42,285 nucleotides of DNA from positions 1 to 42,285 of the forward strand of contig PDQE01000021.1 in assembly GCA_002747735.1 (NCBI GenBank), in the 5' to 3' direction. Position numbers and translations under genes: made by a program. This stretch comes from Flavobacteriales bacterium. Lineage in GTDB: Bacteria > Bacteroidota > Bacteroidia > Flavobacteriales > Flavobacteriaceae. Shown piece after piece: positions 1-9,927 of this stretch (the first letter of the stretch is position 1; each line of letters starts with the position of its first letter). A model generated the notes under the pieces. That model worked only from the letters and a program-made list of their open reading frames with translations. It was not told the origin of the DNA and did no database searches.

Positions 1-170
1 TCGGTCATGGGGTCACAAGAAAGAACAGCACCTCGTTGTTGTGTGGCATGCAAATACAGTGAATAAATACCTACTAACAAGAAATAGGTTATAAAAAACC
101 GCAATAAAAAATTTATGACTATCCTTCTATCCTTCAAAGCTTTTAACTGTATTTTTGGGATTGTGTTCAA
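1..170 (-). CDS. Exosortase-F (XrtF)-like membrane protein, N-terminal part (runs off left edge)
   Basis: Reading leftward from a TTG at 168-170, one frame stays open to the window edge and encodes about 56 residues: a short basic N-terminus (KALKDRR), a hydrophobic membrane segment (FLLRFFITYFLLVGIYSLYL) and then a segment ending CDPMT. This resembles what I remember of flavobacterial exosortase-family XrtF proteins, which begin with a membrane helix of the form FxxKFFxxYLxLxxxYxxYL followed by a DPFT-like motif. XrtF is a polytopic inner-membrane cysteine protease thought to process or sort C-terminally tagged exported proteins. There is no in-frame ATG. An alternative TTG at 135-137 would give a start nearer the usual length. 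The catalytic region lies outside the window, so the call rests on the N-terminus only. The gene diverges from the GAF gene, whose start is 15 bases away. Confidence 0.5.
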   Translation of the reverse strand, partial: MNTIPKIQLKALKDRRIVINFLLRFFITYFLLVGIYSLYLHATQQRGAVLSCDPMT

Positions 171-185
171 ATGTAAAATAAAATT

Positions 186-638
186 ATGGATTTAGCTGTT
201 ATTAAGAAAGAAATTGCCATTATTATTGATAAAAATACATCCGTTGACCTTTGCCTACAAGAGATTTGTGATTACTTAAAAGCTACCGTTTCGCATTACA
301 ATTGGGTGGGTTTTTATTTTAAAAATGAAGATAAAAATGAGTTAAAATTAGCCCAATTTGCCGGAAAGCCTACTGAGCATACCATTATTCCATTTGGCAA
401 AGGTATTTGCGGGCAGGTAGCCGTAAGCAATCAAAATTTTGTGGTACAGGATGTAACAGAGCAAAACAACTATATATCTTGCGGCATAGAAGTAAAATCG
501 GAAATAGTAGTGCCTATTTTTGTAAATGATGAAAATGTAGGGCAGATAGACATCGATTCGCATGTTAAAAATCCATTTACCCAAAAAGACGAGACATTGT
601 TGGAATTTATTTCTGATAGCGTATCTAAAATCCTATAA
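186..638 (+). CDS. GAF-domain protein, free methionine-(R)-sulfoxide reductase-like
   Basis: This is a single-domain GAF protein of 150 residues. The pattern NWVGFYF (39-45), IPFGKGICG (68-76), ISCG (97-100), SEIVVPI (105-111) and GQIDIDS (119-125) is that of the fRMsr family (E. coli MsrC/YebR), cytosolic enzymes that reduce free methionine-R-sulfoxide using redox cysteines. Two of the three family cysteines are present, Cys75 (GICG) and Cys99 (ISCG). The position ten residues before Cys75, which is Cys in E. coli MsrC, is His65 here. The fold is secure; reductase activity is plausible but not proven, because the missing cysteine takes part in the disulfide cycle in studied homologues. It starts with ATG and is transcribed divergently from the XrtF-like gene. 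icmF follows 57 bases downstream on the same strand. Confidence 0.8.
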   Translation: MDLAVIKKEIAIIIDKNTSVDLCLQEICDYLKATVSHYNWVGFYFKNEDKNELKLAQFAGKPTEHTIIPFGKGICGQVAVSNQNFVVQDVTEQNNYISCGIEVKSEIVVPIFVNDENVGQIDIDSHVKNPFTQKDETLLEFISDSVSKIL

Positions 639-695
639 TTTTTCCGGATTTTTATCATTCTCTAATAAATTGTAAATTGCCATAAAAACCATTGT

Positions 696-3600
696 ATGGA
701 GCAAATTAAGCCTTACAAACCCAAAAATCACGTCAGAATAGTAACTGCTGCCTCACTGTTTGACGGCCACGATGCAGCCATTAACATTATGCGTAGAATT
801 ATTCAGGCTACAGGTGTAGAAGTTATTCATCTGGGACACGACCGCAGTGTAGAAGAAGTGGTAAATACAGCTATCCAAGAAGATGCCTTAGCCATTGCAA
901 TGACCTCTTACCAAGGCGGACACAATGAATATTTTAAGTATATGTATGACTTACTTCAGGAAAAAGGAGCTCCGCACATAAAAATTTTTGGCGGCGGTGG
1001 CGGAGTAATTTTGCCGGAAGAGATAAAAGAACTTATGAACTATGGCATTACCCGAATCTACTCACCCGATGACGGTAGAAAAATGGGGTTACAGGGCATG
1101 ATTAATGATATGGTGAGAAAATGTGATAACCCCTACCCAAACCTCTCTTATGAGAATAAAGAGAACTCCAACCTGAACCACTTCAAGGAAGCAGAAACAT
1201 TAAAACGCCTTAAAAAGAAGGATGTTAATACAATAGCACGGTTAATTTCAATGGCTGAAAATGACCTTAAGCAATACAAAAAAATATTTACTCCAACCGG
1301 CGATAAAGTTCCTGTTTTGGGAATTACCGGCGCTGGTGGTGCAGGAAAATCGTCTTTGGTAGATGAATTGGTGCGACGGTTTTTAAATGACTTTCCTGAC
1401 AAAACCATAGGCATTATCTCGGTTGACCCTTCAAAAAGAAAAACCGGCGGTGCACTTTTAGGAGACAGAATCAGAATGAATTCCATAAAAAACAGCCGGG
1501 TTTACATGCGTTCACTGGCTACGCGATCTGCAAATACAGCCTTATCAAAAAATGTTAAAGATGCCCTTGACATACTAAAAGCGGCAGCTTTTGACCTTAT
1601 TATTTTGGAAACTTCCGGTATTGGACAGTCTGGAACTGAGATTTTGGAACACGCCATGGTTTCACTTTATGTAATGACTCCGGAATACGGTGCTGCAACA
1701 CAGTTGGAAAAAATAGACATGATTGACTATGCGGATGTAATTGCCCTGAATAAATTTGACAAACGCGGTGCTTTGGATGCCTTGAGAGACGTAAAAAAAC
1801 AATACCAACGCACACATCTGCTGTTTGAAGAAAATGTGGACACCATGCCGGTTTACGGCACCATGGCTTCGCAATTTAACGACCCCGGAGTAAATAATTT
1901 GTATTGTGCAATACTATCCGTACTAAACGAAAGAACAAACACCCAATTCAAATCAAAAACAAATTTGGAAACAAGAGAAACTGAAAAACAATTTATCATT
2001 CCGCCAAAAAGAGTCCGCTACTTATCCGAAATAACGGAAACTAACCGGAATTATGACAAATGGTCTAAAAAACAATCCGATATTGCTCAAAAACTCTTTG
2101 GTTTATTCAAAGCATTTATAAGTATTTCCGGACAAAAAATTAGTTCATTAGATGATGTAGAAAATCAGTTTAAAAGAATCTTATCGGATGGCAAACAAGA
2201 AAAAAATAAACCGGTATTATCAGCAATCTATGATGCTTTTGTGAAAATAAAAAAAGATTTACATCCTCAAAACTGGAAAGCAATAACAGGTTGGAAGCAA
2301 TTAAAAAGCCAATACCAAAAACCTATTTTTAGCTTTAAAGTACGTGATAGACAAATAGATATAAAGACACATGTAGAATCTCTGTCTCATTTGCAAATTC
2401 CAAAAATAGCCTTGCCAAAATACGAAGCCTGGGGCGATGTACTCAAATGGCAATTACAAGAAAATGTTCCCGGTGTTTTTCCTTTTGCTGCCGGAATTTA
2501 TCCTTTTAAGCGTACCGGAGAAGACCCTACCCGCATGTTTGCAGGAGAAGGCAGCCCGGAACGTACCAACCGAAGGTTTCACTATGTAAGTTTAAACATG
2601 GATGCCAAGCGTTTATCCACAGCATTTGACTCTGTTACCCTCTACGGGAACGACCCGGATTTACGGCCGGATATTTACGGAAAAATAGGCAATGCAGGCG
2701 TTTCTATTTGTTGCTTAGACGATGCCAAAAAACTCTATTCAGGTTTTGAACTTACCAATCCGCTTACTTCTGTTTCCATGACAATAAACGGCCCCGCTCC
2801 CATGCTTTTGGGCTTTTTTATGAATGCCGCCATAGATCAGGAATGTGAAAAATACATAAAAGAAAAAGGACTGGAAGATGAAGTTGAAAAAAAAATAAAT
2901 GAACTCTACAAGAAAAAAGGCACCAACAAGCCGATTTACCAAGGCGAACTCCCAAAAGGGAATAACGGGCTTGGACTAATGTTACTGGGCGTTACCGGAG
3001 ATCAAGTATTACCAAATGCGATTTATAAAAAAATTAAAGCCGAAACCATTAGAAAAGTCAGGGGAACGGTACAAGCAGACATCCTTAAGGAAGACCAGGC
3101 TCAAAATACCTGTATTTTCTCAACCGAATTTGCCTTGCGAATGATGGGAGATGTACAAGACTATTTTATTAAAAACAAGGTGCGGAATTTTTATTCCGTT
3201 TCTATTTCCGGATATCACATTGCAGAAGCGGGAGCCAACCCCATTTCCCAACTCGCATTTACTTTGTCCAACGGCTTTACCTACGTAGAATATTATTTAT
3301 CACGCGGTATGGACATTAATGAATTTGGGCCCAACTTATCTTTCTTTTTCTCTAACGGCATTGACCCGGAATATGCTGTTATTGGCCGGGTAGCGAGGAA
3401 AATTTGGGCAAAAGCCATGAAAGAAAAATACGGAGCTAACAAAAGAGCCCAGATGTTAAAATATCACATTCAGACTTCCGGACGATCGCTGCATGCACAA
3501 GAAATTGACTTTAATGACATAAGGACCACACTACAAGCTCTTTATGCGATTTATGATAATTGCAACAGCCTACATACCAATGCTTATGACGAAGCCATCA

Positions 3601-4160
3601 CTACACCCACCGAAGAATCTGTCAGGCGGGCTATGGCCATACAATTAATTATAAATAGAGAACTGGGCTTAGCCAAAAACGAAAATCCAATACAAGGGGC
3701 TTTTATTATTGAAGAACTCACGGATCTGGTAGAAGAGGCCGTTTATGCGGAATTTGACCGTATTACCGAACGAGGTGGTGTGCTGGGAGCTATGGAAACT
3801 ATGTATCAACGTTCTAAAATTCAGGAAGAAAGCCTATACTATGAGTCCTTAAAACACAGTGGTGGCTATCCGATAATTGGCGTAAACACTTTTTTAAGCA
3901 GCAAAGGTTCACCAACCATTTTACCGGGAGAAATAATACGAGCTACAGAAGCGGAAAAAAAGCAACAGATAACCACTGTACAGAATTTGCATAAAACCTA
4001 TAAAAGAGAGGCCAAAGAAGCCTTAGGCCTGCTCCAACAAAAAGCTTTAGAAAATAAAAATATTTTTGAACAACTGATGGAAGCCACTAAAGTATGCTCA
4101 CTAGGACAGATTACCGAAACTCTTTTTAAAGTTGGCGGTGAATACAGGCGAAATATGTAA
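696..4160 (+). CDS. icmF: Fused B12-dependent acyl-CoA mutase (isobutyryl-CoA mutase fusion, IcmF)
   Basis: This 1154-residue protein has three parts in IcmF order. An N-terminal cobalamin-binding domain carries D23-G-H25-D-A-A, where His25 is the lower cobalt ligand. A MeaB/ArgK-type G-protein chaperone follows, with P-loop GAGGAGKS ending at Ser219. The C-terminal TIM-barrel mutase contains [19 protein letters not shown] and [14 protein letters not shown]. IcmF interconverts isobutyryl-CoA and butyryl-CoA (also isovaleryl/pivalyl-CoA) through adenosylcobalamin radicals; its G-domain gates cofactor loading. Specificity: the residue matching Arg207 of methylmalonyl-CoA mutase, which holds the substrate carboxylate, is Gln803 here (AQNT instead of VRNT). 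This argues against a methylmalonyl-CoA substrate. The residue matching Tyr89 is either Tyr602 or Phe604 (YPFKR) depending on alignment. The ATG start gives a normal N-terminus. No adjacent B12 or acyl-CoA gene suggests an operon. Confidence 0.92.
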   Translation: MEQIKPYKPKNHVRIVTAASLFDGHDAAINIMRRIIQATGVEVIHLGHDRSVEEVVNTAIQEDALAIAMTSYQGGHNEYFKYMYDLLQEKGAPHIKIFGGGGGVILPEEIKELMNYGITRIYSPDDGRKMGLQGMINDMVRKCDNPYPNLSYENKENSNLNHFKEAETLKRLKKKDVNTIARLISMAENDLKQYKKIFTPTGDKVPVLGITGAGGAGKSSLVDELVRRFLNDFPDKTIGIISVDPSKRKTGGALLGDRIRMNSIKNSRVYMRSLATRSANTALSKNVKDALDILKAAAFDLIILETSGIGQSGTEILEHAMVSLYVMTPEYGAATQLEKIDMIDYADVIALNKFDKRGALDALRDVKKQYQRTHLLFEENVDTMPVYGTMASQFNDPGVNNLYCAILSVLNERTNTQFKSKTNLETRETEKQFIIPPKRVRYLSEITETNRNYDKWSKKQSDIAQKLFGLFKAFISISGQKISSLDDVENQFKRILSDGKQEKNKPVLSAIYDAFVKIKKDLHPQNWKAITGWKQLKSQYQKPIFSFKVRDRQIDIKTHVESLSHLQIPKIALPKYEAWGDVLKWQLQENVPGVFPFAAGIYPFKRTGEDPTRMFAGEGSPERTNRRFHYVSLNMDAKRLSTAFDSVTLYGNDPDLRPDIYGKIGNAGVSICCLDDAKKLYSGFELTNPLTSVSMTINGPAPMLLGFFMNAAIDQECEKYIKEKGLEDEVEKKINELYKKKGTNKPIYQGELPKGNNGLGLMLLGVTGDQVLPNAIYKKIKAETIRKVRGTVQADILKEDQAQNTCIFSTEFALRMMGDVQDYFIKNKVRNFYSVSISGYHIAEAGANPISQLAFTLSNGFTYVEYYLSRGMDINEFGPNLSFFFSNGIDPEYAVIGRVARKIWAKAMKEKYGANKRAQMLKYHIQTSGRSLHAQEIDFNDIRTTLQALYAIYDNCNSLHTNAYDEAITTPTEESVRRAMAIQLIINRELGLAKNENPIQGAFIIEELTDLVEEAVYAEFDRITERGGVLGAMETMYQRSKIQEESLYYESLKHSGGYPIIGVNTFLSSKGSPTILPGEIIRATEAEKKQQITTVQNLHKTYKREAKEALGLLQQKALENKNIFEQLMEATKVCSLGQITETLFKVGGEYRRNM

Positions 4161-4229
4161 GCAGAATACCCTTTATACGAAGCTCTTTACAGCCATAAAG
4201 TAAAAGTGTCTTATTCCAAAGGTATTGAA

Positions 4230-4263
4230 TTTGGTACCATTGGCGAGTAATTTGCTATCTTTG
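4230..4263 (+). promoter_or_regulatory. Bacteroidota-type promoter of the DUF1684 lipoprotein gene
   Basis: TTTG at 4230-4233 and TATCTTTG at 4256-4263 fit the Bacteroidota -33/-7 consensus (TTTG and TANNTTTG), with a 22-base spacer. The -7 box ends 11 bases before the ATG at 4275, so the transcript should have an almost absent leader. Confidence 0.65.
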
Positions 4264-4274
4264 CTCAAAAAATT

Positions 4275-4898
4275 ATGTCAAAAATTAGTGGATTAATTAT
4301 TGTATTATTAATGTTGCTCTCCTTTGGAGCATGTTCACAACAAAAAGAAACGTTTGATGACTACACTGCAGAGATTAAGAATTTTCAATACCAACTCAAC
4401 AGAGAATTTGCTGACAAGAAAGAATCGCCACTAACGGCAATAGATTTAAAAAATTTTACGACTCTCCCATTTTTTAAGATTGATTCCACGTACCGTATTT
4501 CGGCTGAATTTACCTTAGAAGAAAATCCAAAGATTTTTGCTATGCCTACAACTACAGACAGATTGCCATTGTATAAAAAATACGGAACCGCCACTTTTGA
4601 ACTCAATGGCAAACGGCATAGCCTTAGCGTATATCAAAATCAGGAACTCATCCAACAGCCAAAATATAAAAATCATTTATTTATTCCGTTTACGGATAGT
4701 ACAAACGGCAATGAAACCTATGGTGGCGGTAGGTATATAGATGTAGAAATTCCCCGTGGCGATACTTTAATTATAGATTTTAACAAGGCATACAATCCCT
4801 ATTGTGCCTACAACACAGATTATTCCTGTCCTATACCTCCTGCGGAAAACAAATTGAGAATTGCTGTTAAAGCCGGCGTAAAAGCCCCAAAAAAATAA
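4275..4898 (+). CDS. DUF1684 family lipoprotein
   Basis: The 207-residue protein begins with a lipoprotein signal: a hydrophobic stretch (GLIIVLLMLLSF) followed by the lipobox FGAC, with Cys20 as the acylated residue. The rest matches DUF1684, especially IPFTDSTNGNETYGGGRYID, the segment IDFNKAYNPYCAYN and YSCPIPPAENKLR near the C-terminus. Proteins of this family are widespread in Bacteroidota and actinobacteria and their biochemical role is not established. I infer an envelope location only. The dehydratase gene starts 5 bases after the stop codon, so the two are probably co-transcribed from the promoter just upstream, although no functional link between them is known. Confidence 0.85.
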   Translation: MSKISGLIIVLLMLLSFGACSQQKETFDDYTAEIKNFQYQLNREFADKKESPLTAIDLKNFTTLPFFKIDSTYRISAEFTLEENPKIFAMPTTTDRLPLYKKYGTATFELNGKRHSLSVYQNQELIQQPKYKNHLFIPFTDSTNGNETYGGGRYIDVEIPRGDTLIIDFNKAYNPYCAYNTDYSCPIPPAENKLRIAVKAGVKAPKK

Positions 4899-4903
4899 AG
4901 CCT

Positions 4904-5842
4904 ATGCAAGTTAAAGAAGATATTATTAGTGTTCATGAAAACATTAGCCCGTATATTCAAAATACGCCGATAATTACCTCTGCTACCTTAGACAAAATGG
5001 CGTTGGCCAAAATCTTTTTTAAATGTGAGAATTTTCAAAAAGCGGGAGCTTTTAAGATGCGGGGAGCAATTAATGCCATTCAGAATTTATCTGAGGAAGA
5101 GCAACGTAAAGGAGTAGTAACGCATTCCTCGGGAAATTTTGCTCAGGCTTTGGCTTTATCAGCAAAGAATATAGGAATAAAAGCTCATATTGTAATGCCA
5201 AGCAATTCGCCACAAGTAAAAAAAGATGCCGTAAAAAGTTACGGCGGTATCATTACCGAATACGAACCCACCTTACAAGCCCGGGAAACCACAGCAAAAA
5301 AAATACAAGTTGAAACAGGAGCCACTTTTGTACATCCGTTTAATGATTTTAATGTAGTTCTGGGCAATGCCACCTGCACTAAAGAATTATTAGAATACAA
5401 ACCTGAACTGGACATTATCATCGTTCCTGTAGGTGGCGGCGGGTTGATTGCCGGCTCAGCATTAAGTGCACTATCATTTGGCAACACATGTAAAGTAATA
5501 GGAGCTGAACCGGCTGCTGCAGATGATGCTTTCCGCTCCATACAAAGCGGGAAAATTGAACACAACACCACCACAAACACCATTGCAGACGGGCTAAAAA
5601 CATCACTCGGCGATATTACTTTTAATATTATTAAACACTATGTCTCAGAAATTATAACAGTAAGCGAACAAGAGATTGCAGATGCGATGGCACTCATCTG
5701 GCAGCGAATGAAAATAATTGTAGAACCCTCCGGTGCCGTAGCTCTGGCCGCATTATTAAATAGCAAGCAAAAGTTCAAAAACAAAAACGTAGGAATTATA
5801 CTATCAGGCGGCAATGTAGATTTAAAAAATTTACCATTTTAA
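4904..5842 (+). CDS. PLP-dependent threonine/serine dehydratase or serine racemase family
   Basis: This is a fold-type II pyridoxal-phosphate enzyme of 312 residues. The Schiff-base lysine is Lys51 in KAGAFKMRGA, SSGNFAQA binds the substrate carboxylate, and the glycine loop VPVGGGGLIAG holds the cofactor phosphate. EPSGAVALAA and LSGGNVD near the C-terminus are also typical. The length lacks the C-terminal ACT-like regulatory domain of biosynthetic IlvA, so this is the short form, which includes catabolic threonine dehydratase, serine racemase and threo-3-hydroxyaspartate ammonia-lyase. The exact substrate cannot be read from sequence. All of these act in the cytosol by beta-elimination or racemisation of hydroxy-amino acids. 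It starts 5 bases after the DUF1684 gene, suggesting one transcript. Confidence 0.88.
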   Translation: MQVKEDIISVHENISPYIQNTPIITSATLDKMALAKIFFKCENFQKAGAFKMRGAINAIQNLSEEEQRKGVVTHSSGNFAQALALSAKNIGIKAHIVMPSNSPQVKKDAVKSYGGIITEYEPTLQARETTAKKIQVETGATFVHPFNDFNVVLGNATCTKELLEYKPELDIIIVPVGGGGLIAGSALSALSFGNTCKVIGAEPAAADDAFRSIQSGKIEHNTTTNTIADGLKTSLGDITFNIIKHYVSEIITVSEQEIADAMALIWQRMKIIVEPSGAVALAALLNSKQKFKNKNVGIILSGGNVDLKNLPF

Positions 5843-5894
5843 AATTTTTACTCCAAGGTAACATGCTTCATTAGAATAGTTAAGAAAGAGGAAA

Positions 5895-6815
5895 TTGAGT
5901 GCAGAAAAATATACCGCATTAATTAAAACCGAAGCCAAACGCCTTGGTTTTCTCTCTTGTGGCATCAGCAAAGCAGAATTTTTAGAAGCAGAAGCTCCTC
6001 GATTAGAAAAATGGCTCAAGGCAGGAATGCACGGCGAAATGAGTTATCTGGAAAACCATTTTGACAAACGGTTAGATCCTACAAAATTGGTAGAAGGAGC
6101 TAAAAGTGTAGTATCTCTTTTGCTAAACTATTACCCTGAAAAAAAACAACGAGAAGACGGATATAAAATTTCTAAATATGCCTATGGCACGGACTACCAT
6201 TTTGTAATAAAAGACAAATTAAAGAGCCTGCTGCATTATATCCAAGAGGAAATTGGGGAGGTAAATGGCAGAGTTTTTGTAGATTCTGCACCTGTTTTGG
6301 ATAAAGCTTGGGCAGCTAAAAGTGGCTTGGGTTGGATAGGCAAAAACAGTAATTTAATAACACAAAAGGTAGGTTCATTCTATTTTATTGCCGAATTGAT
6401 TATAGATTTAGATTTGGAATATGACTCGCCAACCACGGACCATTGTGGCACCTGTACTGCTTGTATAGATGCCTGCCCTACTAAAGCTATCATAGCTCCC
6501 TATGTAGTGGACGGCAGTAATTGTATTTCCTATTTCACCATTGAACTCAAAGACAAAATTCCATCAGGTTTTAAAGATCAATTTAAAGATTGGATGTTTG
6601 GTTGTGATATTTGTCAGGATGTCTGCCCTTGGAACCGCTTTTCTAAACCGCATGATGAACCATTATTTAATCCACATCCTCAATTACTGGAAATGACATA
6701 TAAAGATTGGGAAGATATCACCGAGACAGTTTTTAAAGATATTTTTAAAAAATCGGCGGTAAAAAGAACAAAATTTAAAGGTTTAAAAAGAAATATAAGG
6801 TTTTTGGGAGAATAG
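5895..6815 (+). CDS. queG: Epoxyqueuosine reductase QueG
   Basis: QueG is a cytosolic cobalamin- and iron-sulfur-dependent enzyme that reduces epoxyqueuosine to queuosine in tRNA wobble position 34. The 306-residue product has the catalytic aspartate in [16 protein letters not shown] (Asp130) and two ferredoxin-like cysteine sets: Cys184, Cys187, Cys190, Cys194 ([12 protein letters not shown]) and Cys210, Cys237, Cys240, Cys244 ([11 protein letters not shown]). The motif GLGWIGKN is also family-typical. The best start is TTG at 5895, because it is preceded by the purine-rich AAGAGGAAA, gives the usual N-terminus ([22 protein letters not shown]) and there is no suitable ATG. The C-terminal HEAT-like extension of longer QueG proteins is absent, as is common in this phylum. 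Confidence 0.95.
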   Translation: MSAEKYTALIKTEAKRLGFLSCGISKAEFLEAEAPRLEKWLKAGMHGEMSYLENHFDKRLDPTKLVEGAKSVVSLLLNYYPEKKQREDGYKISKYAYGTDYHFVIKDKLKSLLHYIQEEIGEVNGRVFVDSAPVLDKAWAAKSGLGWIGKNSNLITQKVGSFYFIAELIIDLDLEYDSPTTDHCGTCTACIDACPTKAIIAPYVVDGSNCISYFTIELKDKIPSGFKDQFKDWMFGCDICQDVCPWNRFSKPHDEPLFNPHPQLLEMTYKDWEDITETVFKDIFKKSAVKRTKFKGLKRNIRFLGE

Positions 6816-6838
6816 TAACTCGTTTTTTTGTAAACTTG

Positions 6839-6846
6839 TAACTTTG
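6839..6846 (+). promoter_or_regulatory. -7 box of the malic enzyme promoter
   Basis: TAACTTTG matches the Bacteroidota TANNTTTG box and lies 23 bases before the maeB ATG. No clear TTTG is found at the expected upstream distance, so the call rests on the -7 element alone. Confidence 0.45.
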
Positions 6847-6869
6847 TCAGCTCAAACTAATAAAACTTA

Positions 6870-9155
6870 ATGGATAGCAAAAAAAAGAAAAAAAAGGCAT
6901 TAGACTATCATGCCCTTCCCAAACCGGGGAAAATTGAAGTAATCCCTACAAAAAAATATGCCACCCAAAGCGATTTGTCATTAGCTTATTCTCCCGGAGT
7001 AGCAGAACCTTGCTTGGCCATTCATAAAGACAAAAAAAATGTTTATAAATATACCTCAAAAGGCAATTTAGTAGCTGTAATCTCAAACGGAACAGCAGTA
7101 CTGGGGTTGGGAGACATAGGACCCGAGGCCTCAAAACCGGTTATGGAGGGCAAAGGCCTGCTCTTTAAAATCTTTGCTGATATAGATGTCTTTGACATAG
7201 AAGTTGAGGCTACTGATGTAAACACTTTTGTATCTACAGTAAAAGCCATTGCCCCAACCTTTGGCGGTATTAATTTAGAAGACATAAAAGCACCGGAAGC
7301 CTTTGAGATAGAAGAACGCCTAAAAAACGAACTGGACATCCCCGTAATGCATGATGACCAGCACGGTACCGCCATAATTTCGGCTGCCGCATTAATAAAT
7401 GCCTGTGAAATTGCAAAAAAAGAATTAGACAAAGTCTATGTGGTAGTCAATGGTGCCGGAGCAGCCGCCATTTCATGTACCAAATTATATATTGAACTGG
7501 GTGTTAAAAAGGAAAATATAGTAATGCTTGACAGCAAAGGTGTTATCAGACAAGACAGAGATAACCTTACGCCTCAAAAAGCAGCATTTGCCACAGATAA
7601 AGATATACACAGCCTTACGGATGCCATAAACAATGCAGATGTATTTATCGGCCTGTCGCAAGGAGACGTTGTAAGTGCCGAGATGATAAAATCTATGGCA
7701 AAAAACCCCATAGTTTTTGCCATGGCCAATCCCAACCCGGAAATTGATTACAATCTGGCAATAGAAACCAGAAAAGATATTATAATGGCCACCGGCAGGT
7801 CTGACCACCCCAATCAGGTGAATAATGTACTGGGGTTCCCATTTATTTTTAGAGGAGCTCTAGATGTGCGAGCTACCAAAATAAACGAGGAGATGAAACT
7901 GGCAGCTGTACATGCCTTGGCAGATTTGGCAAAACAACCTGTTCCGGAACAGATAAATATTGTTTACAATGAAGTCAATCTCAGTTTTGGGAGAACGTAC
8001 ATTATCCCCAAACCTTTTGACCCGCGGTTAATTTATGAAATCCCTCCCGCAATAGCCAAAGCCGCTATGGAAAGTGGCGTAGCTACGGAACCTATTACAG
8101 ATTGGGAAGCCTACAAAGACCAATTGATTGAACGCTCTGGCAACAGCAACAAAATCATACGCCATTTATACCACAGGGCAAAAAACAATCCTAAGCGTAT
8201 CGTATTTGCAGAAGCAGACCATCTGGATGTTTTAAAAGCGGCTCAGATAGTACATGACGAGAAAATAGGTTATCCGATATTGCTAGGAAGAAAAGACACA
8301 ATCCTCTCTTTAAAAAAAGAAATCGACTTTGATGAGGAAGTACCTATTTTTGACCCTAAAACCGATGAAGAAAAAGACCGGAAACTACGGTATGCCGAAA
8401 TTTACTGGAAGGAGAACCAACGTAAAGGCATAAAATTATTAGATGCCCAAAAACTAATGCGTGAACGCAATTATTTTGGTGCCATGATGGTAAATACCGG
8501 AGAAGCCGACGGTTTATTAACCGGATATTCCAGAAACTATCCGGATGTGGTTAAACCGATGTTAGACCTCATTGGCATGGACAAAGGCATTAACCGAATA
8601 GCCGCTTCTAACTTAATGATTACCGAAAAAGGCCCCATATTTTTGGCAGATACCACCATTAATGCAAATCCTACTGCTGAACAATTGGTTACCATTTCGC
8701 GAATGACTGCTAATTTGGCCAAACTTTTTCACATCACCCCCAACATAGCCATGCTCTCGTACTCCAACTTTGGCTCATCTTTAGACAAAGAATGCACAAA
8801 AATAGCTGAGGCTGTAAAACATATACACAAAGAATATCCTAATGTGATTATAGATGGTGAAGTACAAGCCGATTTTGCATTTAACAATGCTATGCTAAAA
8901 AAACAATTTCCGTTTTCTAAATTGGTAGATAAAAAGATTAATATTTTAATTTTTCCTAATTTAGATTCGGCAAATATCACATATAAACTGATGAAAGAAT
9001 TGTACGAAGCGGAATCCGTAGGACCTATAATCATGGGCTTTAAAAAACCCGCTCATATTCTGCAATTAGGCTCTAGTGTAGATGAAATGGTGAATATGGC
9101 CGTTATCACGGTGATAGATGCTCAGGAAAAAGAACGAAAATTAAAAAACTCATAA
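6870..9155 (+). CDS. maeB: NADP-dependent malic enzyme with C-terminal phosphotransacetylase-like domain
   Basis: The 761-residue protein is a MaeB-type hybrid that decarboxylates malate oxidatively to pyruvate and supplies NADPH in the cytosol. The N-terminal malic domain contains [10 protein letters not shown] (Tyr40 the probable catalytic acid), [13 protein letters not shown] (Lys95 the probable general base) and HDDQHGTA (161-168, metal ligands). The nucleotide loop is VVNGAGAAA with G195-A-G-A-A. From about residue 430 the sequence becomes phosphotransacetylase-like ([32 protein letters not shown]). In MaeB this domain lacks acetyltransferase activity and serves as an allosteric acetyl-CoA sensor. 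The start at ATG 6870 begins with a run of lysines. The order maeB-ruvA-sprA-gcvH is, as I remember it, conserved in flavobacteria. Confidence 0.95.
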   Translation: MDSKKKKKKALDYHALPKPGKIEVIPTKKYATQSDLSLAYSPGVAEPCLAIHKDKKNVYKYTSKGNLVAVISNGTAVLGLGDIGPEASKPVMEGKGLLFKIFADIDVFDIEVEATDVNTFVSTVKAIAPTFGGINLEDIKAPEAFEIEERLKNELDIPVMHDDQHGTAIISAAALINACEIAKKELDKVYVVVNGAGAAAISCTKLYIELGVKKENIVMLDSKGVIRQDRDNLTPQKAAFATDKDIHSLTDAINNADVFIGLSQGDVVSAEMIKSMAKNPIVFAMANPNPEIDYNLAIETRKDIIMATGRSDHPNQVNNVLGFPFIFRGALDVRATKINEEMKLAAVHALADLAKQPVPEQINIVYNEVNLSFGRTYIIPKPFDPRLIYEIPPAIAKAAMESGVATEPITDWEAYKDQLIERSGNSNKIIRHLYHRAKNNPKRIVFAEADHLDVLKAAQIVHDEKIGYPILLGRKDTILSLKKEIDFDEEVPIFDPKTDEEKDRKLRYAEIYWKENQRKGIKLLDAQKLMRERNYFGAMMVNTGEADGLLTGYSRNYPDVVKPMLDLIGMDKGINRIAASNLMITEKGPIFLADTTINANPTAEQLVTISRMTANLAKLFHITPNIAMLSYSNFGSSLDKECTKIAEAVKHIHKEYPNVIIDGEVQADFAFNNAMLKKQFPFSKLVDKKINILIFPNLDSANITYKLMKELYEAESVGPIIMGFKKPAHILQLGSSVDEMVNMAVITVIDAQEKERKLKNS

Positions 9156-9217
9156 ATTTGATACGCCTATAGATAAAATTTTACTTAATGAACTCGTTCA
9201 ATTATTTATTTTGAATT

Positions 9218-9251
9218 TTTGTAATACTGAATAGTTTAGATAGTATTTTTG
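9218..9251 (+). promoter_or_regulatory. Promoter upstream of ruvA-sprA
   Basis: TTTG at 9218-9221 and TATTTTTG at 9244-9251 with a 22-base spacer are a full match to the Bacteroidota promoter consensus. The ruvA ATG is 90 bases downstream, leaving a leader of about 80 bases. sprA starts 4 bases after ruvA, so this promoter probably serves both. Confidence 0.65.
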
Positions 9252-9341
9252 AAATAGAATTCATTTAATAATGATGAAAATCAAAAAACATCGAAAACTG
9301 AAGTATTAATTGAAATATTCAAGGCTAAAACTATCCAATTT

Positions 9342-9923
9342 ATGATTACCTATATCCGAGGAAAACTCGTAGAGAAAAACCCTACACATGCCGTGATTGA
9401 ATGCAATGGGGTAGGTTATTTTCTCAACATCTCTTTAAACACTTATTCAAAACTACCTGATGATGAGCTAATTAAACTATACACTTACCTACACATCAGA
9501 GAAGATGCTCATACGCTTTTTGGCTTTGCCGATAAGGTAGAGCGTGAAATATTTATTTTACTAATTTCTGTTTCGGGCGTAGGCCCCAGTATTGGCAGAA
9601 CCATGCTATCATCTATGACACCGGAACAAATTCAAGAAGCCATTGCATCAGAAGATGTGGCCACTATAAAATCGGTAAAAGGCATAGGAGCTAAAACGGC
9701 TCAACGGGTAATTATAGATTTAAAAGATAAAATTGTTAAAACCTATGAATTTTCAGAAGATTTGGTTGTTTCTAACAATACTATTAAAGAAGAAACGTTA
9801 TCAGCATTAGAAGTATTAGGTTATTCTAGAAAACAAGTAGAAAAACTCGTACTCAAAATTATACAAGAAACCCCGAACAGCAGCTTGGAAACAGTAATAA
9901 AACAAGCTCTGAAAAACTTGTAA
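9342..9923 (+). CDS. ruvA: Holliday junction branch-migration protein RuvA
   Basis: RuvA binds four-way junctions as a tetramer and loads the RuvB motor during recombinational repair. The 193-residue product has the usual length and layout: an N-terminal OB fold (ITYIRGKLVEKNPTHAVIECNGVGY, LYTYLHIREDAHTLFGF), two helix-hairpin-helix motifs (SVSGVGPSIGRTMLS and VKGIGAKTAQRVIIDLKDK) and a C-terminal RuvB-contacting helical domain (ALEVLGYSRKQVEKLV). The ATG start gives the canonical N-terminus. No ruvB or ruvC is nearby. The sprA initiation codon follows after only 4 bases. Confidence 0.96.
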   Translation: MITYIRGKLVEKNPTHAVIECNGVGYFLNISLNTYSKLPDDELIKLYTYLHIREDAHTLFGFADKVEREIFILLISVSGVGPSIGRTMLSSMTPEQIQEAIASEDVATIKSVKGIGAKTAQRVIIDLKDKIVKTYEFSEDLVVSNNTIKEETLSALEVLGYSRKQVEKLVLKIIQETPNSSLETVIKQALKNL

Positions 9924-9927
9924 AAAC

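Noticed and set aside
1..94. Plus-strand open frames at the left edge (ending at 66 or 94) as the tail of another gene
   Set aside because: Their short translations contain no recognisable pattern, whereas the minus-strand frame gives a coherent membrane-helix N-terminus.
7043..7432. 129-codon minus-strand frame inside maeB
   Set aside because: It is antisense to the conserved malic domain with Ser-rich, low-complexity translation typical of shadows.
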